Of a stretch of DNA of 32,071 bases, positions 10,266 to 19,246 are shown piece after piece. The DNA is taken from positions 1 through 32,071 of the forward strand of contig VLTN01000113.1 in assembly GCA_008330645.1 (NCBI GenBank). The letters are read 5' to 3'. The notes below the pieces were generated by a model. The model did not search any database. It saw only the letters and a list, made by a program, of their open reading frames with translations, and was not told the origin of the DNA. The position numbers and the translations under genes are program-made. Position 1 is the stretch's first letter; every line of letters starts with the position of its first letter. The DNA is from Cafeteria roenbergensis (taxonomy: Eukaryota > Sar > Bigyra > Bicosoecida > Cafeteriaceae).

Positions 10266-10885
10266 GGCAGCTCCCGGGGGAAGGCCTGCTTGAACGCCTG
10301 CTGGGCAGTGGCGCGTGTTGAGCGTGGATTGGGAAAACTCGGCAGAGCCACTGCCGTTCAGCAGGCGCCGAAATATTTGCCGGGAAAAGCCAAACGGCGG
10401 CTGTGGCGCTTCCGAGCTCACAACTCCTGCCACAGCGGGGGGACGCGCATCCCGGCGGCGCTCGGCAGGCCTGTGAGGCGATTCGCAGGCGCCCTACTCG
10501 CTGGCGAGCCGGTAGGGCTGGTCGTGCGGCGCTTTGCAGCCGGGGTCGTCGCCAGGGCGAGGCCATCAGCCCAGAGGCGCTTCTGCCCCCGCGACTGTGC
10601 CCGGCCCGGTTGGCCGTCCCCTTGCCAGAGCCGCTGGGGAGGGGCCAGCTGGCCATTGCTACGGCAGGGGAGCACTACGCCGAGCCGAGGGAGCCGTGGG
10701 CCGGACGGGCGCGGGGCCGCGCGGCAGCGAGGTGGCGTGGCGCGTGTTCAGACTCGGCGCCGTGTTGACCCGCTGCCGGCCCCGTCACTGCCCCCCCTCC
10801 GGCGCGTCATTTTCGCCCGCGGCCGACTCACACTGCCGCCCCATCCACGCGTCCCGTTCGCCCTGCCCGGAACTCGCAGGCTGCC
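10266..10885. promoter_or_regulatory. Divergent intergenic region (bidirectional promoter candidate)
   Basis: There are about 620 bp between the ATG of the - strand C2/MIB-repeat gene and the ATG of DGAT2. It is GC-rich with one small AT-richer patch (GAAATATTTGCC near 10370). No TATA box is convincing. The last ~115 bp before DGAT2 are repeated upstream of the second DGAT2 copy; the rest is unique, so the second copy lost most of this region. Confidence 0.5.
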
Positions 10886-12157
10886 ATGCCCCGGTGCAAG
10901 GTGGTGGTGCCAAATGAGGAGCGGCGCCCTGCCGTCGTGAAGCGAACCGAGTGGGCGTCTCCCGAGGAGGAGGCGGTGATGGTGAGCCGCGTGGAGGAGC
11001 CCGCGCGCGGCCTCCACCGCTTCTGGATCATCCTGATCACCGGCGGCATGTTCCACGTGTTCCTTGCTTACTCGCTCATCGGCTGCCTCTTCAGCGAGTT
11101 TGTGCTCGGCTGGCCCTGGTACATGTCGCTCGGGGCCTTCCTCGCCGCTTACATCACATACGTATCCATCGCCGCAACGGAGCGCGTTGGCGCGCCCGAC
11201 CCGCACATTCGCGGCCAGCAGGCCATGGCCACGCTGCGAGACTACCTGTCCCTTAAGTGCGTGATTCCTGACGACGTGGACCTGGACCCCAAGCCCGAGC
11301 AGCAGCCCCCCAGCTACATCTTCGGCTCGCACCCGCACGGCATCCACGCCTTCGGCTGCTCCGCCCTGAACTTCGCGGGCAACGACATGGCCCGGTACTT
11401 CCCGCGCGTGTGGCACAGGCTGACGGGCGCGATCGCGTCGGTGATTTTTCGCGTCCCAATCGTCCGCGAGGTGATGCTTGCGCACGGCTACAGGGACGCC
11501 TCCCGCGCCGTCTGCGAGAAGATCCTCCGCGAGGGCCGCAGCGTCGTGCTCGTGCTCGGGGGCGAGCAGGAGTCCATCCGCACCCGCGGCGGCGAGGACG
11601 CCGTGTGGCTGAAGAACCGCAAGGGCTTCGTCCGGCTGGCCATGCGCGAGGGGGCCTCCCTTGTCCCGACCTACTCGTTCGGCCTGGTGGACATCTACGA
11701 CTACGCCTTTCCCCTGCAGGCGCTGCGCATGTGGATGGTCAACACGCTCCGCGTGTGCGTGCCAATCTTCTGGGGAGTCGCAGGCACGCCCTGCCCCTAC
11801 GAGCGGCCCGTGACCACCGTGGTCGGCGCCCCCATCCACGTCGAGTGGACCCTGCACCCACACCCCGCCCTTGTCGAGGACGCCTACTGCCGCTACGTCG
11901 ACGCCCTCGAGCGCCTCTACGAGACGCACAAGGCTGCCGCCGGGTACCCCGCGGACCGCAACTTGCACGTCACGCGCGACCCCCCAGCGAGCAAAGAGAC
12001 CCTCGCCAAGGAGGCTGCCGCCTTCCGCGCCCGCCTCATCCACAAGCTCGGCCCCGAGGACGGAAGGATCACCTTTGCCGACGCGGAGCAGCGCGCCCGC
12101 GACGCGCTCGGCGAGGACGCCGTCCCGGCCCCGGCAGAGCCCAAGAAGGAGCGCTGA
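10886..12157 (+). CDS. Diacylglycerol acyltransferase type 2 (intact copy)
   Basis: This 423-residue, apparently single-exon protein belongs to the DGAT2/MOGAT family, which transfers an acyl chain from acyl-CoA to diacylglycerol to make triacylglycerol at the ER and lipid droplets. Two hydrophobic segments (about residues 46-70 and 76-97) are the usual membrane hairpin. The catalytic-type motif HPHG is at 149-152 (FGSHPHGIHAFG). Further family signatures follow: LGGEQES (224-230), RKGFVRLAMREGASLVP (245-261) and the following TYSFG. Length is slightly above the family's typical 330-390. A related monoacylglycerol or wax-ester activity cannot be excluded. The start is supported by conservation of ATG and upstream bases in copy B. 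A family-2 element lies just downstream. Confidence 0.9.
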   Translation: MPRCKVVVPNEERRPAVVKRTEWASPEEEAVMVSRVEEPARGLHRFWIILITGGMFHVFLAYSLIGCLFSEFVLGWPWYMSLGAFLAAYITYVSIAATERVGAPDPHIRGQQAMATLRDYLSLKCVIPDDVDLDPKPEQQPPSYIFGSHPHGIHAFGCSALNFAGNDMARYFPRVWHRLTGAIASVIFRVPIVREVMLAHGYRDASRAVCEKILREGRSVVLVLGGEQESIRTRGGEDAVWLKNRKGFVRLAMREGASLVPTYSFGLVDIYDYAFPLQALRMWMVNTLRVCVPIFWGVAGTPCPYERPVTTVVGAPIHVEWTLHPHPALVEDAYCRYVDALERLYETHKAAAGYPADRNLHVTRDPPASKETLAKEAAAFRARLIHKLGPEDGRITFADAEQRARDALGEDAVPAPAEPKKER

Positions 12158-12798
12158 TGCGCAGCCTGCCTGCCGCTCGCAGCCTGCCGGCACCTGAACC
12201 ATCCCCAGCGCCAGCGCCAGCGCCAGCGCCAGCGCCAGCGCCAGCGCAGCTGTGTGAGCTAGGGCCTGGCTGTGATTTGTGTGGGTGAAGGCGTGTGTCC
12301 GACCTGCAGGCTCTGCGCCGGGAGTGACGAGGCGATCCAGCCCACCGTCAGACAGCGCGCTGCCGTTGTGGCTGGCGCCGCCGCAAGCACACATGTAGGC
12401 ACGTTGTCGTGTGGAGGGCTCGAGGGGTGTTGCAGCAGGGAAATGCTCCGTCGCCCTCTTGCCCGCACGATCACCCCTGCCGGTGCAGACAATAGTGACG
12501 TGGATATGTTTGCTTGTACTCATACATCTTGGGCAGCGCTCTGCCAACATTCGCCCGAGAGCTGCCGACCGGGCCACCTTGCTCGGGTACGCTGCCAGCA
12601 TCGGCCCCAGCGCATTTCGCGTGCCGTCGAGAGATCGTTTCTGGTGGTCGGGTGCGCACCCAGCACCTCCTCGCGTCGACTGCGGTCCTCCGTCTTTTCC
12701 ATGGCCTCCGCAAGTGCCTCTGGCGCCGCCCGGCTCCAACGGCGCTGCCATCCGGCTTCCCGCCCGGCGTGTGGGAGCGGCCTTCGCCCCTAGACGGC
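12158..12798 (+). other. DGAT2 3' region and upstream part of the family-2 element
   Basis: There is no supported gene here. The stretch contains the hexamer repeat and sequence shared almost base for base with 22438-22987, apart from about 110 bp (about 12560-12670) missing from copy B. It should hold the DGAT2 3' UTR and the left part of the family-2 element, but I cannot see the element boundary. Confidence 0.5.
12205..12246 (+). repeat. CCAGCG hexamer microsatellite, 3' of DGAT2
   Basis: Seven perfect CCAGCG units lie 48 bp after the DGAT2 stop. The duplicate at about 22485-22538 has nine units with three variant units (CCAGCA/TCAGCA), showing length divergence since the duplication. Confidence 0.9.
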
Positions 12799-14628
12799 AT
12801 GTGGGCGTCTGCGGCGGCGTACTCGGCCGCACATTTTCGCCGCGGCCTTTCGCCCACCGGTTATCCGCTGCCGCCAGCCTTAGCGAGTTGGCTCCGCCGC
12901 GCGCCCGGCCTCGACGCGCTCAAAGGTGGCGGGGGAGTGGACCCGGGCACCTGGCTTTCCCGTTGGTCGGCGGAAGTGGTCGCTGAGGCCGCACTCCCGA
13001 CCTCGGATCCGACGCCGCGGTGGCACTCGGCTGCGGCGCTGGTTTGGGCCAGCTCCCTGGCGGGCGATGCGGCTTCCGCGGGCCCGCTGTGGGGCGCCGC
13101 GTCAGCGGCTGCCACGGATGCGCTCGACATTCGCAGGGCCTTGGACCCCACGTGGGAGCCCGGCCGTCTTGCCCTCGTCACGGCTCGCGCTCTGGGCTTC
13201 TTGGCGAGCAGCGGGTTGCTCCTCCAGCTGCGGGCTTGCGCCCCCTCGTCCAGCGCGGGTCCCGACGAGGACCCGAGTGCGAAGGAACCCTCGGGCCTGG
13301 CCGGGGGGGCTGCTCCGTCCCTGGAAGAGCAGGCGGCGGAGGACGCCATCCCGCTCCCACCCACAGTGGGCACCGCTTCTCCAGTCGCCGCGGGCGGCGC
13401 TGCCCCCGCCCACGACCTGGTAGACCTCGCGGCCCGTGAAGACACCTCACGTGAGGCCGCCTCCCGATCCGGTGGCTCCGATGCCTCGCGGGGAACCTGG
13501 CCGCACGCAGCTCTGGCCAACGAGGGCGTTTCTGCCCGAGAGGCGAGGTCCCACGCCCTGGCGGCTCTCACTCCCGCTGCGCTCGAGTCGTTGTGGGCCG
13601 CGGCAGCGTGGGGTGCCTCGACTGTGGACACCGACACCCTGAGCGTCGCCACCCTGTGCCCCCTCAAGGAGATGGCCCGACCGCCGTCGGGCATCCGGGG
13701 CGTGGTGTCGGCCGCGGCGTTCGTTCGGAGCCTGTCGTCCGGCTGGCCGGTGGAGTCCCTCGACTGGGAACAGTGCCTCTATACGGCGGCGTCTTGCGTG
13801 GATGCTCTAGTCCGCGCGGACGGGTCTGGGAGTGCCGACACGCTCACACGCGCTGCCAACGCTGTCGTGAGCGCCCTGCGCAAGGCGGCGGGCGACTTCG
13901 CCGCCTCCGTCTGCGAGGCCTCGTCGGGCCTGCTGGCGCGTAGGATGGGCTCGGGCAATCTGCGCCGTGTTCTCCTTCTCTTCGGCGGCGACCGGGCACA
14001 CACGCTGCTCTCGGCGGTTTCGGCTGCAGCAACAGCTGCCCCCAGGTCGGCCCTCCTCGACGGGCGGCTGGCCCTCCGGCTTTCGGTCCTCGCGTGGTCC
14101 TCGGTTGTGCCCGTGCCGCAGTCGCTGCTTCGCGGCGTGAGCGACGAGGTTCCGGGGTGGCGTGTCCCGCCGTGCCTCTCCGGGGACCCGGCCACCTCCT
14201 GCGCCCGAAGCGACCTGCTTTTCATCTGGGGACTGGTTAAAGGGGACCCAACGCCTTCGGCGATGCCAGCCCACCCACGTTCCTCGAAGGGCTCGTCTCC
14301 CAAGCCGGCTCGCGCGGCAGCTTCCGGCGGCGGGTCCGGCAAGGCGCTGTCCAGGCAGCTCATGGCGCTCGTCGGCCTCTCCCCAGCGGAGGCCTCCCGG
14401 GCGGTGTCGGGCGGGGTCTCGGACGCGGTCTTCTGGAAGGACATCGCCTCTCTGGCTCCCCCTCGCCGCATGGCGGAGCTGCGGCGCCTGGTAGCGGCGG
14501 CCGGCGGAGACCCCGCCGCGGCGGCTATGTGGCAGGACCTGGTGGACGCTGGCGCCTCCGGGTCGGCCACGTCCCTGGATGCCCTCCTGCGTGGTCTCTC
14601 TCCCGCTCGCGTGAAGTCTCGTCGCTGA
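12799..14628 (+). CDS. Gag-like ORF of family-2 element
   Basis: ATG 12799 gives about 609 codons, Ala/Ser-rich; the frame is open further upstream. The C-terminal part has a motif shared with the family-1 ORF: FWKDIASLAPPRRMAEL here against IWREIASPARPPRTTGEL there. A second one is RQLMALVGLSPAEA here against GQFTALLGMSPSDF there. No zinc knuckle is seen. Its role as a nucleocapsid-like ORF1 is inferred from position ahead of the recombinase and from the motif similarity. Copy B has a stop eight codons in and lacks the central third. Confidence 0.55.
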   Translation: MWASAAAYSAAHFRRGLSPTGYPLPPALASWLRRAPGLDALKGGGGVDPGTWLSRWSAEVVAEAALPTSDPTPRWHSAAALVWASSLAGDAASAGPLWGAASAAATDALDIRRALDPTWEPGRLALVTARALGFLASSGLLLQLRACAPSSSAGPDEDPSAKEPSGLAGGAAPSLEEQAAEDAIPLPPTVGTASPVAAGGAAPAHDLVDLAAREDTSREAASRSGGSDASRGTWPHAALANEGVSAREARSHALAALTPAALESLWAAAAWGASTVDTDTLSVATLCPLKEMARPPSGIRGVVSAAAFVRSLSSGWPVESLDWEQCLYTAASCVDALVRADGSGSADTLTRAANAVVSALRKAAGDFAASVCEASSGLLARRMGSGNLRRVLLLFGGDRAHTLLSAVSAAATAAPRSALLDGRLALRLSVLAWSSVVPVPQSLLRGVSDEVPGWRVPPCLSGDPATSCARSDLLFIWGLVKGDPTPSAMPAHPRSSKGSSPKPARAAASGGGSGKALSRQLMALVGLSPAEASRAVSGGVSDAVFWKDIASLAPPRRMAELRRLVAAAGGDPAAAAMWQDLVDAGASGSATSLDALLRGLSPARVKSRR

Positions 14629-14944
14629 TCTCCGGGCGTGTCAAGCAGCGACATTTTTCGGAGCAACCACGGGGTTGCGTGCGCGCAAATCACGTTCTCC
14701 CCAGCTGGCGGCCATTGGGTCAGTCCATGCCCCGCTTGGCGGCCCTGCCCCCTCGGCCCCCTCGGGCACCGAGGCCCCGACATGTTCACCGGGCTCGAAC
14801 GCCTTCGCCCACCGCCGCGCCCAGGACTGGCCCCGACCCCTCCGCAAACGCGTCGTCCGAGCGGCTCGCTGCCCCCACCGCGGCCTGTACGGTCGGCGCG
14901 CATGGCGCCCCCGTCTGTGCCCATGGCGCCGGGCGGGCAGCTCC

Positions 14945-15773
14945 TTACCCCCCGTTTGCGCACTCGCGGACGACGCTGCGGGCTGGATGGCCCATCTCGT
15001 CGTGAGGCGCTCCATGCCCCTGGCACCGGCCTCGGTTCGGTCGTGCATGGGGAAGTATCGTCTCCTTCGCAGGACACTTCATGGGCGAGTCCGACGACCG
15101 CTCGTTACGGGCCTGGAAGCTGGTGCATGCGCGCATCTCGGCTTGGATGCCTCAGTCAGTCGCCTCGCGCCCGGCCCTGAGCCGGGAGGTCTTCACGGCG
15201 GCCCTCGGGGACAGGCGGGCCCCGGACACAGTGCGCCTGGTGCTGGGCTTCTGCGTTGATACGGCGTCGAGGGCAGGCGATTTCCTGACCGAGCGCCGTC
15301 CACAATCGGCTGCCGCCGTTCCTCATAGCCCTCTCCCACATGCGGGTGGGCACCGGCCTGGACGGAGCCCCGTGGGCGGAACGCATGACCACTGTGAAGG
15401 ACGACCGAACGGGCGAATTGATGCGCATCCGCGCAACCGATTCCCCTTCGTCCCCGGCCAACCACCCCTGCGGCTTCGGCTCCGGCCGCGCCATCCGAGC
15501 GCGGCTCACGCGCCGCCGCGAGCGTGGTGCTTGGGACGGCGAGCCGCTGTGGCGCCTTCCCGGTGGAGACACGGTGACCGCGCAGCACGTGGTCGCCCTC
15601 CTGGGCCGCCACTCGGACAAGCCGGTGTCGTGCCACGCGGTGCGGATCAGCAGCGCCTCGACCGCGGTGGCGTCGGGCGGCATGTCGCCCGCGGCTCTTG
15701 CGGACCTGGGCGGATGGAAGACCCGGGGGCCTGCAAGCGGTGCGTCCGCGCCCAGGGGGCGGTTGACGGTTGA
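14945..15773 (+). pseudogene. Broken tyrosine recombinase of family-2 element, copy A
   Basis: The recombinase is recognisable but spread over several frames. The core-binding part is at about 14990-15170. The Arg box (DTASRAGDFL) is near 15260-15290. A frame change at about 15290-15315 leads to the second box in frame with 15340: CHAVRISSASTAVASGGM, then ADLGGWKTR. The terminal ACKRCVRAQG reads in yet another frame. At the position where YRs carry the nucleophile (R-Y-V/I-R), the codon is TGC (Cys). The Arg-box frame change is also in copy B, so it predates the duplication. The protein cannot be active. Confidence 0.65.
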
Positions 15774-16134
15774 CCCGGCGCGCTCCGCCGCTCTGCCGCG
15801 CAGCGGGCGTCCCGGGTCCGTTTTGGCTGGTTCGCAGCGCCCCATCATCTTCGCGTGTGGCCATGGGAGGCACCGAGGGCAGAGCCGCTTTGGCTCTGTT
15901 CGCCGTGCTGTGGGTCTCAAAGCGAGCCCCGCCTGCCCACTGACATACGCAGATGAGGTCAATCTTAGGTGAGTCTGTGATTCGAGTGTGTGACATGGTG
16001 ACGCGAGTTTTCCGGCCCCCCCCCGACGATGTTCATTCAACTTCGCAGTGTCACTCATTCGCGGCATGCAAACTTGGGCAAGGCCAGACAGCATGCAGCT
16101 TCCTTCCATTCTGACAAGTGAACTCGTCAAAGCT
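15774..16134. other. Intergenic region between the family-2 remnant and the ATPase gene
   Basis: These 360 bp lie between the end of the recombinase remnant and the stop of the - strand ATPase gene. Base composition becomes less GC-rich after 15950. There is a C-run at 16016-16023. I see no gene or repeat. The 3' end of the family-2 element should be in the first part. Confidence 0.4.
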
Positions 16135-18345
16135 CTACGGCCTGGGCTTGCTGTAGTTCCTGATGCCCGTTGCTGACGCGAACTGCTTCACGCGCGCTGG
16201 CCACATGTCCAGCATCACCTCATGGTCGGCGACAACCGGGACAACGTAAACAGGAACGCCGTTCGCTTCGGACTTGAACGGGTGAAGACCGCCAAGCAAG
16301 CTCTTGCTTTCGTCGGCCTTGAGACCAGTTGCGCGGTCGGCACGTGCTGTCCTGCTGAGCGCATCGGCCGTAGGAGGCTGCCACACGTCCTTTGACGCAG
16401 ATCGGAGCGCCTTGAGCCAGTTCGAAGAGTCGCGCGCGAGACTAGTCTTCTTGCAAGTGACCAGGCAGTTCCAGACCACGATGCAAGCCAAGCCTTCCGT
16501 CTGGCTGGTCAGCACGCTCTGGAGGAGCGAAGTCTTCGGTTCACTGGAGCCATCGTCTCGGAAGCTGTCGTTCATCTGCTGCAGAATCGTCGCCACGCCG
16601 CCTGTAGACAGCGCTTTTTGCTCATCCGTGTCGCTCGACACCTTCACCTGCACGCGAATGATGTGGCGAGTCTTGGGGCCATCCTTTTCGCCCAGCTCAA
16701 CCACAGCGATGGCGTCGGCACCAAACCTGTCTGGCTTCTCCTTGAAGAACTTGTCCAAGGGGAGGGGCTGTCCGCCGTCAGACGCCTTGAGATCGAGCGA
16801 CGGAAGGAGTTGCACTGCGATCGACTTGGCGGCCTCAGACGGGCCAACCGCGGAATCGGCGGAGGTTTCGCTGGCCGGACGAGCATCCTGCCCCTTTGCA
16901 GTGACAGTGGCTGACTTCAGGTCATTGAGCCAGCCAGAGATGGACGAGCTGGCGTCTTCGGCAGCTTGGTAAGTCGGCAGGTGAGGCTGCGAATCCATGC
17001 ATTGCCTCAGGAAGGCCCCTGGCCCAGTCTCACAAATGCCCTTGGCTGCGAGCAGTTCCATGGCTTCACCGGACGCACCCGTGGCATCTAGCATGGCCAG
17101 AACCTGGCGAGGATGCAGCCCACAGGACCCCGTCTCGTCCAGCACTCTCAGCGAGAGCAGCCGCATGAAGTTTGAGCTCAGCCCGAACTTGTCATCCAGG
17201 GATTGGCGGAGGACGCCTTGGTCGACAAGGGCGTCAGCTGCGACCCTGGCATCATCGACAACGCCCCGTTGCTGAGAGAGCTCCTTGAAGTCAGTGTTCA
17301 AAAGTGGCAGCATCGACGCGCCCAGCGCCCAAGAGACCGATTGTGGAGCTGTTCCAACGGGAACGGTTGCGAACCCGGTGACAAGCAGCTTCGCCACGGG
17401 TTGCGCCACCGCTTGCCAGAAAGCGATGGCCTCGGCTTGCTCCATCTTCGCTATCGGATCCCATGTTGCATCGCTTCGTTCCGTATGGACAAAGGACTCC
17501 ACCAGCCGCCTCGCGGTGGGCTGTAGCCCATCAAACACCGAGGTCAGACGCTTCCACGCTGGGCATTGGCGCAGTTTGTCCAGCTGCTCGGCAATCGCAG
17601 GCGGCTCGGCATGCAGCTTTCCACGAAGCTCGTTCACGATGCCAGGAATGTCGCTCAGCGTGCTCTCCTGCTGCTCTGGGAGGCACGAGAGCACAAAGCG
17701 AACGGCCTCGTCGCCGCTGAAGCGATTCAGTCTGGCTGGTTGGCTGATCTTGGTGATGTTGACGCTGTCAACTTGGCCCTTGAGACCTGGGAACACTTTG
17801 ATGGAGGCATCGTCCTGCATCGCCCTAGGGTTAAGGAGCACCTGCCGCCCGACTGTTGGCGACCCCATGACAAAGGTCTCAAAGTCCTCAAGACCGTTCA
17901 TGAGAGCGGTCAGCTGGGTCCGGAACCTACGGCCCAGCGGGGCAAACCTGAACAACTCCTGAAACTCGTCCACAATCAGGAAGACGCGGACTTTGCGACC
18001 AGGCGTGGAGGAAGCCGGTTGGATAGTCCCTCCGAAAACATCCTCCCAGCATAGTGGATCCCAGGGGTTGCTCTCCATTTTGCGCTCCAGCTCAGTGTCA
18101 CGCAGCAGTCCTGCCTGCCACAGTGCGAATTGAACGCACGCAACAGGATGCGGCACGAAAGCTGCTGTAGCATGCCTGGCATCAAACACCGATTGAAGAG
18201 ACGAACCGTCGAGCTTGACCACGACAACGTCGGCGACGCGAGAGCGCGGAATCGCTTCGACGGCCGCCTTGGCAGCCTTCCAAACGAGCGTGGTCTTGCC
18301 GGAGCCCTTGGGTCCGGACAGGAACTTGACATTCGTGGCCGTCAT
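16135..18345 (-). CDS. P-loop ATPase with possible PD-(D/E)xK nuclease C-terminus
   Basis: ATG at 18345 opens about 736 codons, stop TAG at 16135. Numbering from the longer open frame starting at 18516: Walker A GPKGSGKT at 68-75, 10 residues after the Met; Walker B VFLIVDEFQ with D183-E184. A long helical region follows. Near the C-terminus, FGADAIAVVE (D601) and IIRVQVKVS (Q623-V-K625) have the order and spacing of a restriction-endonuclease-like D...(E/Q)xK site. The combination resembles the NTPase-nuclease proteins of the Crinkler/RHS class of eukaryotic genomes; that assignment is inference. No secretion or Crinkler LFLAK header is seen. The coiled-coil ORF just upstream, in another frame, probably belongs to the same gene. 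Confidence 0.55.
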   Translation of the reverse strand: MTATNVKFLSGPKGSGKTTLVWKAAKAAVEAIPRSRVADVVVVKLDGSSLQSVFDARHATAAFVPHPVACVQFALWQAGLLRDTELERKMESNPWDPLCWEDVFGGTIQPASSTPGRKVRVFLIVDEFQELFRFAPLGRRFRTQLTALMNGLEDFETFVMGSPTVGRQVLLNPRAMQDDASIKVFPGLKGQVDSVNITKISQPARLNRFSGDEAVRFVLSCLPEQQESTLSDIPGIVNELRGKLHAEPPAIAEQLDKLRQCPAWKRLTSVFDGLQPTARRLVESFVHTERSDATWDPIAKMEQAEAIAFWQAVAQPVAKLLVTGFATVPVGTAPQSVSWALGASMLPLLNTDFKELSQQRGVVDDARVAADALVDQGVLRQSLDDKFGLSSNFMRLLSLRVLDETGSCGLHPRQVLAMLDATGASGEAMELLAAKGICETGPGAFLRQCMDSQPHLPTYQAAEDASSSISGWLNDLKSATVTAKGQDARPASETSADSAVGPSEAAKSIAVQLLPSLDLKASDGGQPLPLDKFFKEKPDRFGADAIAVVELGEKDGPKTRHIIRVQVKVSSDTDEQKALSTGGVATILQQMNDSFRDDGSSEPKTSLLQSVLTSQTEGLACIVVWNCLVTCKKTSLARDSSNWLKALRSASKDVWQPPTADALSRTARADRATGLKADESKSLLGGLHPFKSEANGVPVYVVPVVADHEVMLDMWPARVKQFASATGIRNYSKPRP

Positions 18346-19246
18346 TCTTCTGCTCTCGAAAGGCGAGGTCAAAGACGCCCTCGAACACGGCGGACACAAG
18401 CTCGGTGCGCTGCTGCGTTCCAAGGAACAAGGACAGCCTCCGGTCAGACTGCGCGGTGCGGAGCGACTTCCACGCAAGCTTGGAAGCCTGTAGCTCGTCG
18501 TAGTCTGCAAGCTCACCAGACTGGCGATAGCTCGATGAGTACTTGACCAATGCGTTCATGGCCGCTACGAACGAGTCTCGCTTGCCCTTCTCCTCGGCCT
18601 CGCGCTTGGCCTTCTCGGCCTTCTCCTCGGCCTCGCGCTTGGCCTTCTCGGCCTTCTCCTCGGCCTCGCGCTTGGCCTTCTCGGCCTGCTTCTCGGCCTG
18701 CTCCTCAGCCTCCAAAAGCAGCTTCCTGGCGTGATCCTGCACTGTGGCGATGGTGGACGGCTTGGCCATGACCTCCGCGAAGCCTCCGGCCACGGACTGC
18801 AGGTGGCCCAGCCGGTGCCACTTGGCCAGCTGTGCCTCAACGCCGGGCATGGCCAGAGTCACCCTGGCACGCTGAAGCACGGCGTCGATGTCGGTGCAGT
18901 GGGCGAGCTCGATGCTGGCGGTGCCGAGCCTTCCAAGCAGCTCGACGATGTTCTCGTTGTCGTCAGAGCGTAGCCCCTTGGCGGCAGCCATCTCCACAAT
19001 GAACTGGAAATGGTCTTGCCCAAGCTCCACCCGGGCGCGGGCGACTTCCGGCGAGACGGAGGAAAGAGAGAGCGTTCCAAGGGCCAGCCCCACGGCGTCG
19101 CGCCTTGCAGATTCTCTGGGCAGGTGGCCGGCAGCCCCCTGCTTGGCGTCAGTCGAAAACGGGTGGGAGTCCGTCTCCGACGCCGCGGAGCTCAGAGAGC
19201 GCACCACGACGGACCGCGCGCCGCCCGTGCTGTCGTGAAGCACCAT
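18346..19246 (-). CDS. N-terminal coiled-coil part of the ATPase gene (different frame)
   Basis: The first ATG in this frame is at 19246 (MVLHDSTGG); the frame is open further upstream to 19498. It encodes a helical region, then an 11-residue charged repeat (AEKAKREAEEK, three copies), then a conserved-looking segment ending VFDLAFRE next to 18355. The frame itself runs to a stop at 18182, but its sequence turns non-protein-like exactly where the P-loop frame becomes meaningful. So one base has been gained or lost around 18345-18360, or two overlapping ORFs exist. No GT-AG intron can explain it. If joined, the protein would have about 1,035 residues. Confidence 0.5.
18590..18702 (-). repeat. 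33-bp tandem repeat coding an 11-residue coiled-coil unit
   Basis: Three nearly perfect 33-bp units plus degenerate edges encode EEKAEKAKREA. The 11-residue period of charged and Ala residues fits an extended coiled coil or single alpha helix linking the N-terminal part to the ATPase. Confidence 0.9.

Larger units (their letters stand above)
10771..15703 (+). repeat. Segmental duplication, copy A (DGAT2 plus family-2 element)
   Basis: Homology to copy B starts at 10771 (pairing with 21050) and extends through DGAT2, its 3' region and the family-2 YR element. Its tail (15389-15703) pairs without gaps with 31757-32071. Copy A keeps about 945 bp of the gag-like ORF (about 13035-13977) that copy B lacks, and about 110 bp near 12560-12670. 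It has different, shorter sequence at 14760-14944, where copy B has about 530 bp. Confidence 0.9.
12799..15773 (+). mobile_element. Family-2 YR element, copy A (decayed)
   Basis: The minimal extent is from the gag-like ORF to the end of the recombinase remnant. It carries a gag-like ORF followed by a broken tyrosine recombinase. No reverse transcriptase or RNase H lies between them, so it is either an internally deleted DIRS/PAT-type element or a non-autonomous form. Terminal repeats were not identified. The gag-like protein shares a motif with the family-1 gag, linking both to one group. Confidence 0.6.

Noticed and set aside
10748-12832. 694-codon - strand open frame opposite DGAT2
   Set aside because: It is antisense to a clear DGAT2, is repeated antisense to copy B, and is rich in His/Asp/Val patterns expected of reversed GC-rich coding sequence.
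13779-15077. - strand 432-codon frame
   Set aside because: Antisense of the family-2 gag ORF, with Arg/Ser-rich composition typical of shadows.
12799-15773. Family-2 as a Crypton (recombinase-only DNA transposon)
   Set aside because: The gag-like ORF1 ahead of the recombinase, with motifs shared with the RT-bearing family-1, favours a deleted retrotransposon. Not fully excluded.
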